Notes under the pieces: model-generated
What the model was told of the DNA's origin: nothing
Databases searched by the model: none
Seen by the model: only the letters and a program-made list of their open reading frames with translations
Shown here: piece by piece, positions 1-25,200 of the stretch
Numbering within the stretch: the first letter of the stretch is position 1
Layout: every line of letters starts with the position of its first letter
Position numbers and translations under genes: made by a program
Origin: Holacanthus passer
Taxonomy: Eukaryota; Chordata; Actinopteri; Pomacanthidae
Assembly: GCA_025331565.1 (NCBI GenBank)
Contig: JAFREQ010000008.1
Span: 4,960,001-5,024,000, forward strand
Reading direction: 5' to 3'
Length of the DNA stretch: 64,000 nucleotides

Positions 1-12925
<12,925 letters not shown>

Positions 12926-14610
12926 AAAAAAATGCTGGAGATACAACAAAGACATTTTAATTAATGACAAAATGTTTACAACCTTCGAAAGTGACTAAGT
13001 CATCCACTAGACTCTCTTCTGTAGTATGGATATCTATGCCAAACTGACCATGCTTACTTGAGTCTAAGGGTTGGTGCCTAAAATGGAGAAGCGGCTCATT
13101 CAGGCTGTGTTCAGGAGCAAAGACGCTTTTTGGCTGTTTGTGGCGATGGGCAAATGTTCTGAGAGACACATTAGTTAATGCTTTAACTTCTATTGCAGCT
13201 AGTTCTGCTATCCAGTGTCTTGAATTATTGTTATATCACTGACCGCCGTATTACTTTACCTACTTTTTTTTCATGCAGAAAAAACAGGTGTAATGTTATT
13301 ACTTTAAGAATGCATAGTTTGGTTATTTGACTTTTTATACACTTTTTTTTACTCTTTGAACAAGGGTTGCTCCTTCAGGGGCAGTCTTTACAACAAGCAG
13401 CGCTGCTTTAAGGCTCGCCTCGCTAACTGATAGCATTTAGAATACTTGACAAATCCAAGAGACCACGTCAGAGTTGCTGCAGTAAACTAGAAATGTAGAC
13501 CTGCATGAATGTTTCTCCATGATTATGCATGCTAGAGTGTAGCTCTCTCCCTGTCCATCATGCTTCAGGATGTGAAGTATACAGTCGAGACATGGCTGTT
13601 TTTTTATACATTGCAGAAACACGACCTTAGCCGACAGTCCAAACGAATCCAGCCAAGTGCACCGGTTATGTTTGATTATCAGTGTCAGAGCAGTAAGACT
13701 TGGCGGAAACACTTTGCACATTCACTTTTATTTCATCATCAAAATGATTCACCGCTTCATTTCAGCCTGCTGTTTGCTACCTAATGACAAGATTGTTCAT
13801 TACGTCCTCCATGTCCACTCTTCCATGTGTCTACCTTTTCCTCATTTTGTCCTTTTTCTTTCTTAGCTGTGTTTGATGAAGAACCTCAATGTGTATTCTG
13901 TAATGATTAGAAAATTATGGAGTTTATGGAACAATTACTATTTACTACCTGTGATATGAAACCAAATCTGCTCTCCGTGTTCTGTATTCAGGCAGACTGG
14001 AGCTGTGAGGTGAAAAATATAAAAACCCATGACAACTGTTATATGGACAGCAACTTTTCTTCACAAGACAAAGCCCTTTGTTTGATTACTGCTGATGTTA
14101 TATGACTCTGCTGTCTAAGCTTCAATGTATTCAACCTTTTACTGCATATTTTTATTTGGAAATGGTGACTGGGGAAAAGGGTAGTTTCATGTTTTTGTGT
14201 GATTCTTTTTTCTTTCTTTTTTTTACAGTTTACCTCTCAATCTTTATCATGATAAATATCTAAGTTAGATGAAACATGGCTCAGAATATTCTGAATGATT
14301 GTCTCAAGGACATGGCATCACACATCTCATGTGACCATGGCGGTTTCCTACTTCTGTTTACATTTCTAAATGGCAGTTGTGTTACTTTTGTCACTTCCTC
14401 CCGTACCTATGACATCACAATGTGACGTCACAACTACATCTGTTGTTCCATGTTTTAAAAGAAAGTATAATTCCATTCATCTAAGTATATTTTGCATGTA
14501 ATTAAAATGTTCAATACTTACACTATACTTTATGCATAATGAAAGAATGTTTTGATTACACAGAATTTCACATCTCCCATCATTCATATGCATAATGCTT
14601 GTAGTGTATA

Positions 14611-14669
14611 AATAAACTGCATGCAAGACCCTCTTATAACCCATTTCACTGAAACGCCAAAAGAATAAA
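14611..14669 (+). terminator. Candidate polyadenylation signals of the sodium channel gene
   Basis: AATAAA occurs at 14611-14616 and 14664-14669 in AT-rich sequence about 1.7 kb after the stop codon. Which one is used, if either, cannot be told from sequence alone. Confidence 0.35.
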
Positions 14670-17043
14670 GATTACATGTACCTCAAGTATGCCTAAAACA
14701 TTCATTTGTTTTATCTTGCTATATAAAAGACATGTATGTTTTGGTTTGGTAAATATATTGTTTTTGTACTGTTTTAAATTGAGTATACGCCAAAAAACTT
14801 TTCTGAAATCAGGGTTATCTCTTTTTTTTTTCGTTTGTTTGTTGGAAAAATATTCTCCCAAACTGCCCAAAGGTTGGCTCTTCATACTTTGCTTACTTTG
14901 CTTGCTTTTATTTATTTTTCCAGAAAGAATCACCCTGTTATCATCTGTGTTCTGATGAAACTGTGCACTGCTTTATGTCTGCCTCTCTGTCTCCTCTCTT
15001 ACAGTAACAACTGCTCTGTTTTGTGACATTCAGCAACATTTCTTATGTTTTTCTTCTTATGTTTTACTTTAACTTGTAGTAGAACTTAACCATTTATTAT
15101 CCGCATTGTTCAGGGTCTGAGCTTCTGTGCAAATGTGTGCTTCATTTGTCTTTTGTTATGTGCAGGCACGGTATATGAAGTCAAATGTGTGTAACTTACA
15201 TTTTATTCATTATTTATTTTTTATCAAGTTATCAAGTTTTATTCCCAAGAAACCAATGCAGAGATCCTAGAACTGCTATAAAGTAATATTTTATTTTTAT
15301 GATCAGTACTACAGTCTACATTATTTTAAAAATTTTCTTTTATATATTTTGGGTAGGCAATATGTGAGAAAAAAAATGAATATAACACTTATGCAACCAA
15401 GAGAAAATGTTTAATGTTTAGCTGCTCGTAACAATCAATCTGAACAGCCTCATTAGAAAGTCAGAGCACACCTAAGTGTTTATTTCTTTACAATACAATT
15501 AACAAATACTTTCTTCTGTTGACATGATCATTGTGATTATCAGAAGCTATAGTTGTGTTTTATGAGCCAGTGCCCGACTGCAGCTGGTAAACTACAGAAA
15601 CTACAGAAGAATATCATTGATATCATGCAGAAAAGGATTCATGACCATAGTTGACTGAAACTGATGACTAATCTTCATCAGTCGTTGCTTTCAGACCAGT
15701 GAGGAGATTTCATTTTGAAAAAATGGATCTAAAGTGCTAACCACATCAAAAAGGCATTAAGCATCAGCTTTTACAGTTATAAGCTTTATGACTGTTATAA
15801 TGCTGATTGCTACCAAACCGCAATCAGCATTAGTATCATTTCAGATCCTGTAAAATGTCGAAGTTATCAGTGTCCATTTCACATGCACAATTTAATGAGC
15901 ACTTTAAATGTAAACGCTTCAAATTATATTGATCTCTTGAATCTCTTAAGATGTTGATCTTGAGTGACAAGACATTTATTCAAGATATTTTAGTCACTAT
16001 CGGCCAAGAAAGGCGCTTCAGAACTAAAAATGTGTACAGCTTTATGATAATTTCAGATTTCACCTTTAGCAAACATCTTTTCAAGAAGCTAGAATCTGAT
16101 TTCTGAGTGCGCTTCGTGGCTCCTGCCGGAAACTATTAGCATCTTAAGTGGGTGGAACATTTTATTAATTATTAATAAGAGTCCAAATATTCATTACAGT
16201 CCAACATCGCTTTTACCCATTGTGGCTGCTGAATCCTGAGGGCAGTAAACAAGACACTGATGGCAAAGTGCTGATTATTCCTGCCATTCTGTCTCACAGC
16301 GATGATGTGATTATCAGTTTGTGCCACACCCACTCACAGTACTTTATGGCTCACATGTTGTTTTCCTGACATGCCAGTCAGCAGAACAATTGAGCCGTCT
16401 GAATAAATGTTTGCCAGCAGGCTCCCAAAACTCAAGATATTAAAAAAGAAATAATTATTTAGGGCGGTAAACATCAAAAGATTCTTATTCTGAAAAAAAA
16501 AAAAAATCTTCCACCACTTGATGTGAGATAGCCAATATACTTTGAATTGTAGCTTATGACTGAAACCAGAACACAAGTCCGCTGATGGTCGGTGGGGTTA
16601 CAGTCTGCCTTTTTTTTAATGACCAATAAATCAAGAGTGATTCTGCAGGTTCTTCTTGCCGGTTGCTCGGCAACATGACATCAACCTCCTTTGTTAGACC
16701 GCATTAGGGTGGAAGGTCGGAAGTTGGTCTGCCGTCCCCACCCTGGGAGTCTCGCAAGATGGGCAATAATATGAGGACATTGTATGTGAAAGGATGTCTA
16801 TTTGGTTGGGATCTCGCCACTGGCATGTGTGGAGGGGCAGGGTGAAAAACAATTCAGGGGAAATCTGAGAATGGTACCCATAACAGCTCTGTAATTTTAT
16901 TTCCTGCAGATAGACGGGAAGAAAATCCCATTAGATTAGGTAGTGGTGAGTACCCCCTACCTTGCCAGTGTGCTAATAGACAGACACACACATACGCTCA
17001 GTTTTTATCTCAACCACTGAATTGCACACACGAATACGCACAC

Positions 17044-17270
17044 ACTTGTGCTTCTGTACTTGTGACATTGTGCATTCCCAAGCCCCTTGACCTAACCTTA
17101 ACCATCACAGCTAAACCTAATTCTAACCTAACACTTAAACCAAGTCTCAAGCTTTAAACTGCTATTTGAAGTTGTGAGGACTGTGGCAAAAACATCCTCA
17201 CTTTCCAAAAATGTCCTCACACTGTTGGTTAAAAACCTGCTCCAGTCCTCACTATCTAGCAAGTACAAGT
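17044..17270. mobile_element. MITE-like repeat with CTAACC-rich core
   Basis: The ends ACTTGTGCTT (17044-17053) and AAGTACAAGT (17261-17270) are near-perfect inverted repeats. Inside are a CCTAACCTTAACC-like stretch and repeated TCCTCAC/GTGAGGA words on both strands. The layout resembles small dispersed teleost elements. There is no coding sequence and the family was not assigned. Confidence 0.5.
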
Positions 17271-17845
17271 ATTCATTCAAGTGAGCCACTCCCTCAGGGA
17301 CTCATATCAACGCACACAAATACAAATACTATTTTACAGGTAGAAATACAACACATCAGATATTGCAGTATAATTACTCTAAATATGTAAGACAAGATCC
17401 ATCAACCTGGTGTATGTTTACAGGGATAAATTAGTAGATGAATGTGTGCAATCTAATTTCAAGCAACTTTTTTTTAATTGCAACATATATGGAAAAAGAA
17501 ATAAAATAGTTAATTAGCAAGTGAGCTGCTTGTATTATTGGACATGGCTCTTTGATCAATAATGGTCTGCACAAACCACAATGGCTATAGCCATTAGAAT
17601 GCTATAGCAGTATATCCCAGGGGGTACATATTCCACAGTCTTTCCTCTAATAGGTTTTCAAATGCATTCTTTTTGTAAGTGCAACAACCCATGCAGTATT
17701 TATTGTCCTTTGCAAAGTACAACACCTTTATTATTTGCCATGTAACTACTCTGTATGAGTATTATTGAAAGTATAATTTACTTCATTTGACTTAATGAAT
17801 GAAGAAATACAAAATAGTTCATATTAAATAGATAATATTAATTAG

Positions 17846-17884
17846 CATATTGTTAGAAGTGGTAAAATCACTTCTAACAATATG
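17846..17884. repeat. Perfect 16-bp hairpin
   Basis: CATATTGTTAGAAGTG (17846-17861) and CACTTCTAACAATATG (17869-17884) are exact reverse complements around the 7-bp loop GTAAAAT. Confidence 0.85.
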
Positions 17885-18568
17885 GGTTCAAAGCTGTGAG
17901 CTAAATTGTGTGATACAGCACACAGACATTTCCCATTGTTGCACATGCTCAGAGCTCGATACCAACCTGATTTACTCTTCCATTGATGTGTGCTGCAGAG
18001 AGTAATGATTATGTGCCAGAGTTAGTGCTAAATAGTATCTGACAAGGCATGGAAAGGTCTCTCTTGGAACAGCTGCACCCGTGCTGGACACTGGCTGCTC
18101 CTGCCATGGACTCAACACTGTAGACATCAAGAGTTCATACTTAACAGTCAATGCTTGCTGTTGCATAACATTGGGCCACCAACCACCACTGGCTGCATGG
18201 AAACATGTTTCCACTGTGCATGGGAAACTATGTAAAGCTGTGTAAATAGGTGAAAATGTGCACAAGCTTTCTTGCTTTCTTCTTTGGATGAGCTGTACAA
18301 TAACATGACTTAGATTACACAATAACAGAAAATGAGACATTATCTTTAAATGTCTTTCCTGAACTGAGGATGGTAAATAGGGCAGGTCTAGCAAGCAGAA
18401 TGCCAGGAACAACAAGCCTGCTGACCACATTATCCAACCACTGTGAGTGTCATCCTCAAATCATTTCCATACATTCAAAGCAGGTTTAACTTTGACATGC
18501 ATTGTTTCCTGGAACTCAGATATCTTACAAAATCAGGGTGCACCTTCCTTACTTGTAAAATACATTTT

Positions 18569-18785
18569 TATTATTGAGTTGTTGTTATTATTATTATTAG
18601 TAGTAGTAGTAGTAGTATAGTATAGTAGTAACATAATGATAATTATTATTATTGCTGTTGTTGTGCCATTTATTTATTATTATTATTATTATTGCTATTG
18701 TTGTTGTTATTAATATTATTATTGTTGTTGTTGCTGTTATTATTATTATAAGTAGCAGGAATGGTAGTCGTAGTAGTATTAGTAT
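18569..18785. repeat. Compound TTA/TTG/GTA trinucleotide repeat
   Basis: About 215 bp of interrupted TTA, TTG and GTA triplets, ending roughly 500 bp upstream of the ttc21b start codon. Confidence 0.85.
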
Positions 18786-18999
18786 CATATTTTGTATAGC
18801 ATGAGTGCGCCACCTAGAGATGCAAAGATGAAACTGGCTCAACCCAACTGTAGATGGCGTTTCGCTACGGTACTTTTTATTTCCTGAGCTTGAGCTGTCA
18901 GGCTTCCAATCAGCCTGAACCCTAACACGACACTGTTTACCAATCATTAGCCCAAAACTATTACAATTACATTTTAGATGCAAGATATAAGCTTATTAT

Positions 19000-19288
19000 A
19001 AACCATATTTGGGGTTTGGCTCTTCTAATCATGCTAAAAAGGTGGGCTATACGAGTAGCCGGAGCGGAAGTGTTGCCTGAAAGAACAACTTCAGGGAATA
19101 ACTCCCCTCCTCACATTAGCCGTCGTTACTTAGTTACCGGGCAACGCTGAAGACTTTGGTACAATATGGCGAAAATACAACGAAAACTGCAATAACATCG
19201 TTCTTATGCTACAGTACGAAGCAGACAGAGTAAATCTGCATTCATCCTCACATCAGTTACTGTTTTAGCACAAAGCGTCTCAGCCAAA
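19000..19288 (+). promoter_or_regulatory. ttc21b: ttc21b promoter and 5' UTR with RFX X-box
   Basis: GTTACCGGGCAAC at 19133-19145 fits the RFX X-box consensus exactly (GTNRCC, 1-bp spacer, RGYAAC). It lies 144 bp upstream of the ttc21b ATG. RFX factors drive ciliary and intraflagellar transport genes, which is what TTC21B is. A GCGGAAGTG ETS-like word lies about 80 bp further upstream. The transcription start itself is not determined. Confidence 0.7.
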
Positions 19289-22200
19289 ATGGAGGATGAA
19301 GAGACAACGTTGGTGAGCGAATGTGTTTTAATGATACAGCAGCAAAATCTCCAGGTTAAAGCGACCTGGAGGCTCGTTCAGTCTAAGTTTGTTGTTGATT
19401 GTGGAAAAATGATGCAGAAAAGAAACCTAGTTTGCTATAACTTACAGAGAATGAACAGTTGACTGTGGTGAAAAAATCGGCTAATGCTAAAAACGTTATT
19501 TAACATTGACTGAGTTAGCTAACATGTTGCTAATGAAGCTAAACACAAGGCTCCTCTTTTAACTTTGCATGTCACTTTGTGCTGTTATAAAAAGAACATT
19601 GGTTTGTGATTGAAAGCTATTTGCTACTAGCTATTGTCTCTATCTTTAAACTCCTACAAACCTTCTCTCTGTTTTTCTCCTCAGGCTTTGATCAGGTGTT
19701 ACTGCTATGAAAAGTATTTCAATCATGCTGTGAACGCTGCAGCAGCTGCTCAGAGGAAATTCAGCAATGTTCCCATCTTCACCTTTTTCCACGCTTATGG
19801 GACCCTCATGCAAGGTAAGCTTCACATTAGAATCACATAACATAATGTGTCTCTTTGCCGTCTGTCATACATGCACTTGTGTTGTTGTTTTACTGCAGAT
19901 CGAGTTCAAGAAGCCTCAGTAGAGTTGGACACAATAAGAGATAGTCGAGATGTGTCTCTCTGCACATTAATGGCTCTTGTCTATGCTGAGAAGAAAAAGA
20001 CAAACCCAGGTAAGTCAGCATAGTCCTTTTATACCTATCACAGGTGTTTGCTCAGATTCTTTTGAAGGACCAGACACACTTGTTGGTAAATAATTAATTT
20101 AGAGTGTTTCTGTGTTCACAGACAGAGAAGTCATTCAAGAACTTGATGCTAAGGTCAAAGAGGATCGTAAAAGTGCGTCTCCCAAGAGTCTGTACTACGC
20201 TGGGATGTTTCTCTGGCTGTTGGGGCGAAATGATAAGGCGAGGGAGTACACAGAGAGAATGATCAAACTCTCCAATGGCTCTAAAGAGGTGAGATTTGCA
20301 TTTTTGTCATGTTGGAGAAATGCATCAGTATTATTTTTTTTCAATTATTGGAGCATATGTACTGATAAGCAGGATATTCTGGTTTCTCATGCATGTGCAC
20401 AAAATTTGGACTGATATTTGTCGTGCAGGGGATAATACTGAAAGCCTGGATAGATGTGACATCTGGTAAAGACGCCTATGCCAGAAAGGCTGGAAAATAC
20501 TTTGATGAGGGACTGAAAGAGAGAGCAGATGTTTTTGCCCTGATGGGAAAGGTGAGATGGGAATTGCATATTGAATAGTCTTCTCAGCCACACTTGAAAA
20601 TGTTGCGATGCTATAATTTCTCACATGTCCTATGCCTTTTACAGTACTTATTGTGTTTATAGTTGAATCAGTATTTTATTTAATGTATCCCACTGTGATT
20701 GGTGTATTTTAATGGGCAGTTCAGCAATTCCATTGACCATAAGTAATATCTTGTAATTCTTTTGGACAGTATATTATTTGGATTATTCCTTAACTTATAT
20801 TGCTTCCACTGCTGTTCCTGACAAGTTTGTTACTTTTAGACATTGCACTCATATTGAAAAGTTAAGTAATAGTCATGTTTTGTACCAGCCTGTGTTGTAT
20901 GATGACTAAGTGACTTTTGGTCTGTCCTAGGCACAATACTATGAATATCGTCAGAACTACTCTGGAGCATTGGAGATGGTTAACCAGGTCATTGTCAGTT
21001 TCCCCTGGTTTTTGCCTGCCCTCATTAAGAAGATGAAACTGTTGCTCAGCCTTCAAGACTGGGAGCAAACCATAGATGCAGCACACAGGTAATTGATGAG
21101 ATGGTTAGTTTCTCCCAAGACATTCACAAAGGCCACATCTTTGTGCAAGCTCATCTGAGCTCTCTTCCCCAGACTCTAAAAAGAATCTTAAGGAAGTGTT
21201 AGTCTCTTTGGTGACATCTTAAAGCACAAAAAAACATTTGAAATCACCACCAGGCATGTAAGAAAAAACACAGTCTGCCTTTACTAATGCCTCAGCATTC
21301 AAGTGCAAATGAAACACTAGCGTGATGCCTCAAACCAGTGCATACTGATGAAGCCATTGTTTGTGCTCACCCCTCTGGATCTGGGCCAGTGTCAGACAGC
21401 ATAAAAAGGCCTTTGAGCCAAAGTGCAGAAGTCTAACACAATTCCAAGGATTTGTGTTAGGACGAAGAGTGTTACTCAAGTTGCACCAAGTTTAGAGCCA
21501 CTGTGATGCCCTCACTGCGATGCTGTGAAGTGGGAGGGGTGGTGCAAGCAGCATACGGTATACCTTACATTCTTTGGCGGCCTTCACAGTTCCTTTTAGT
21601 TTTAATGTTATTTGTCTGGGAGCTCAACACAGTACTGCAGCAGTATCAGATTTTCTCTTTCTATCAATCAAAGAAATCCAAGCTTATTAAGTGTAGGAGA
21701 TGGACTTCATTCACAGCACCTTGTGTCATATTTCAGGCTTTTACAGAAGGATAAAAATAACCTGGAGGCACTACGGATGTTAGCTCTACATTCTTTATGT
21801 AGAGATGGAGATATTACTGAGGTAAAGTGCACATTTTCACACGCTCATAGTTTGAAGTCACATGAGTGCAAATCAGTAGGAATCCAAATGAAATTGTAAA
21901 TACCTGCATTTACGATGGAGCTGTGGCAAAGTGCTGATCGATTTACTGAAACTGTTTTTATGTCCCCCATGGCAGTCAGTAAAGCAGCTTTCAAACCTCA
22001 TCAGCAGCTTGGAGATTCTGGAACCACACAACCCAGAGCTTTTCTACAGGATGTCTCTAGCCTTCACCCGTGTTGTAAGACAATTTTCAGTATTCTTTCT
22101 AAATTCTTAGTTCTATACTTTGTGGCCCTCCGCACTTCTAACAAGTTGTTTGACTTGAAATGAATTTCAGCTTTTTCAGTGTTTCTTGTTTTTGTTTATC

Positions 22201-25200
22201 ATAGTGTGGACGAAATGAGAAACTGATTGAGCAGACATTTAGGATGGTGGAAAGAGCCTTCTCTTTGGCATCGGGAGACTCGGATTTAGCCACAGAGTTA
22301 GGTTACCAGATGGTGCTTCAGGGCAGAATCAAGGAGGCTATGAAGTGGTACAGGACCGCCATGACTTTGGATGAGACAAGTGTTTCGGCTTTAACTGGTA
22401 CTGGCTTATAATTCTTAATCTGTTGTCTACATAACACTCAGGGTCCATACATACACTTAATATGTCTGGAAATACATATTTTTTTTATCGTTTGTTACAC
22501 AGGTATAATTCGTTGCCAGCTGCTCGAGGCCCACCTCGAAGATGCAGAACAACAGTTGGAATTTCTCACAGAGATTCAACAATCTATTGGAAAATCAGGG
22601 GTAACATCTTTTTTCCAAATGCTGACTAATGACAACATGAAATGTCTTTAACTATATGAAGAATGTCCTAGATGAAAATGGAATATCATTGTTTAGAATC
22701 ATTAATATGCCTTGAAAAATGAAAATCATTAAGCAGAAGCAGCTGGCAGGACAGGCAGCAGCAGCTCACGTGGGTCTACAGTATTCTCTCTTCAGTTATT
22801 CTTCCTGGGAGACTTCTTGCTTCTATCCTGGTGACTTTGATCCATCTTGTACAGAATGCCCTTGTCAAGTTGTTGCTTCCTCTACTTTATCTCTTTTCTT
22901 TTATCCAACCATTTTTTCTTCTTCTATTGATTTCTTTTTTTTTCTCCCACCCAATTAGGAGCTGCTGTACCTACGTGCCATTCTGGCAGTGAAAAAGCTC
23001 CGGCCCCAGGAGGAGGTGACCAATCTGTTGAATGATGCAGTGGACACACACTTCTCCAACCTGCAGGGTCTGCCTCTGGGAGTGGAGTACTTTGAGAAGC
23101 TGAACCCCGACTTCCTGTTGGAGATTGTCAAAGAGTATCTTGCGTTGTGTCCTGCTAAGGTACGACTGGGAGGCTTATCAATGGCAGTATGTCCATTGGT
23201 TCTTAAAATGTGAATTCTGGGCTTTAAATTTGGGCAGTGCAAGAGAGTTGTGTATTTTTTTTGTCCTCTAATGATCGTGTTTTTTATTTCACACATTTGG
23301 GGATAGTATGATAGCGATATGGATACTTAACCATAATGAGACTAATCATAAAACGTTTGATTTAAATAAAACTTTTACTATTCCTCTTTTAGCCTCCAGC
23401 CCAGGGCCAGCCTCCTGCTCCTCAGCTCCAGCACTGTGCCACATTGTTGGATACTGTGGTCAAGGTTGTGCCAGGTCTCCCTCAAGGGGTCTTCCTGCTC
23501 GCAAAAGTCAGATATCAGTCTGGTGAGCACTGCATTTAAAATATGTTTTGGATAAAAGCGTCTGCTAAATGAAATTTCTTTTCTGGAAATGCTACTTTAC
23601 ATTACATTTCTTCTGTGTTCATTCAGGTGACATTGACGCTGCGCAAAGCAGTCTGCAACATTGTCTGGACCAGTGTCCTTCTCATGCAGATGCTCATCTG
23701 CTCATGGCACAGATCCATCTGCTGCAGGGTAACTTCACGTTGTGTTCCCAGTCTCTTGAACTCTGCCTGAGCCATAACTTTGAGGTAAGATCACCATCAA
23801 CATGGACAGTATTATTGGCTGCTAAATGTTTATGAGACAGTGTGTGTTCAGGCTCTTATTTGGCACAGCAAATGTGCAAACACACTGCAGTGCTGCCACC
23901 TTTATCTGTAACATTTAGGAGCATGTCAGCTTGTCCTCAGTTAGTCATGAATATACAGGAAAGGATGTAGGTGAAAAGAAGAAGAAAGTCATATACGGTA
24001 AATATATATTGTCTCCACTGAAGGGAGCGTTATTGTCAGAACTGACAAGCTATCATTGTGTATTGTGAAACGCCAACAGCTCAGAATGTTTTGGTCATGG
24101 AGTCAGGTTTGGGCTTATTGACTGCAGGGGACTGCATGTCCAAATGAGTCATGACTTCTTGTCCATTCCAGATCCGAGAACATCCGTTGTACCACCTGAT
24201 CAACGCCCAGGCTAAGAAGAAAATGGGTGAGCTGACGGAGGCTATTCAGACACTGCAGATGGCCATGAGTCTTCCAGGTGTTCGCAGAGCTGGATCATCG
24301 TCCAAATCCAAGAACAAAAAGATTGAGCTGAGTCCTGCTGACTGTGTCTCTGTCTTCTTGGAGTTAGCTGAGGCCCTGTGGCTCAATGGAGAACAGGTAA
24401 AATAGTGGGTTTTGCTGTCTAATTTAATCGATATTTTTCTTTATGGTTGCTTGTGTGAAGTAGTGCTGCATTGTACTCTGCTAAGGAATGGATTTAATAT
24501 TTCAGCATGAAGCAGCAAAGGTGATGCAGGATGCCATCAATGAGTTTTCGGGAACCCCTGAGGAGCTACGCGTCACTATTGCCAACGCAGACCTGGCCCT
24601 GCTGCGTGGTGACACCGAGCTGGCGCTGAGTATGCTCAGAAACATTACCCCCGAGCAGCCTTACTACATCCAAGCCAAGGAGAAAATGGGAGACATATAT
24701 CTGAACCACAGAAAAGAGAAACGTCTGTATGCAAGCTGTTACAGGTGAGCAGTAAACTTGGATCCAAATGAACGAGCCCAAAAAAAGGCAAACTGAAATC
24801 TTAAAGTGATCTTGATGTAAGATAGTAGCTGAAACCTAATGCCTTGTAAATGTTGGTCTGAACAGTAATGGCTGAAACTTAATTAAATACATGACTCTAG
24901 GATATTCAGCCGTAATGCACCAACATTTCATCCAGATGAGTCTGTAGTAGGATTTAAAAGACCACAAAACATAAAGTAAATCAAATAAATTTTTTAACTG
25001 AAGCCACTCATGCAGTAAAGAGGAAATGTGCACAGTTGTATTCCAGTCTTCTGCTGCTCTCTGATGCTACTTGTATCAACAGCTGAGACGTAGTAAAGCA
25101 TGACTGAGCCTCACACCAGCAGAGACATACAGTATGTCTACATAATGAAGTACGCCATATGTGATGTTATATCTCTGTCTTTTCTCCAGAGAAATGGTGG

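Larger units (their letters stand above)
12926..19000. other. Sodium channel 3' region and intergenic DNA
   Basis: No gene was recognised between the channel stop codon and the ttc21b promoter. The proximal 1.7 kb is probably 3' UTR, with candidate AATAAA signals at 14611-14616 and 14664-14669. The rest is AT-rich and holds a MITE-like repeat (17044-17270), a perfect hairpin (17846-17884) and triplet microsatellites (18569-18785). Confidence 0.6.

Noticed and set aside
14423..14430. TGACGTCA, a perfect CRE palindrome downstream of the sodium channel
   Set aside because: An 8-bp match in presumed 3' UTR is expected by chance at this scale, and nothing nearby supports a promoter.
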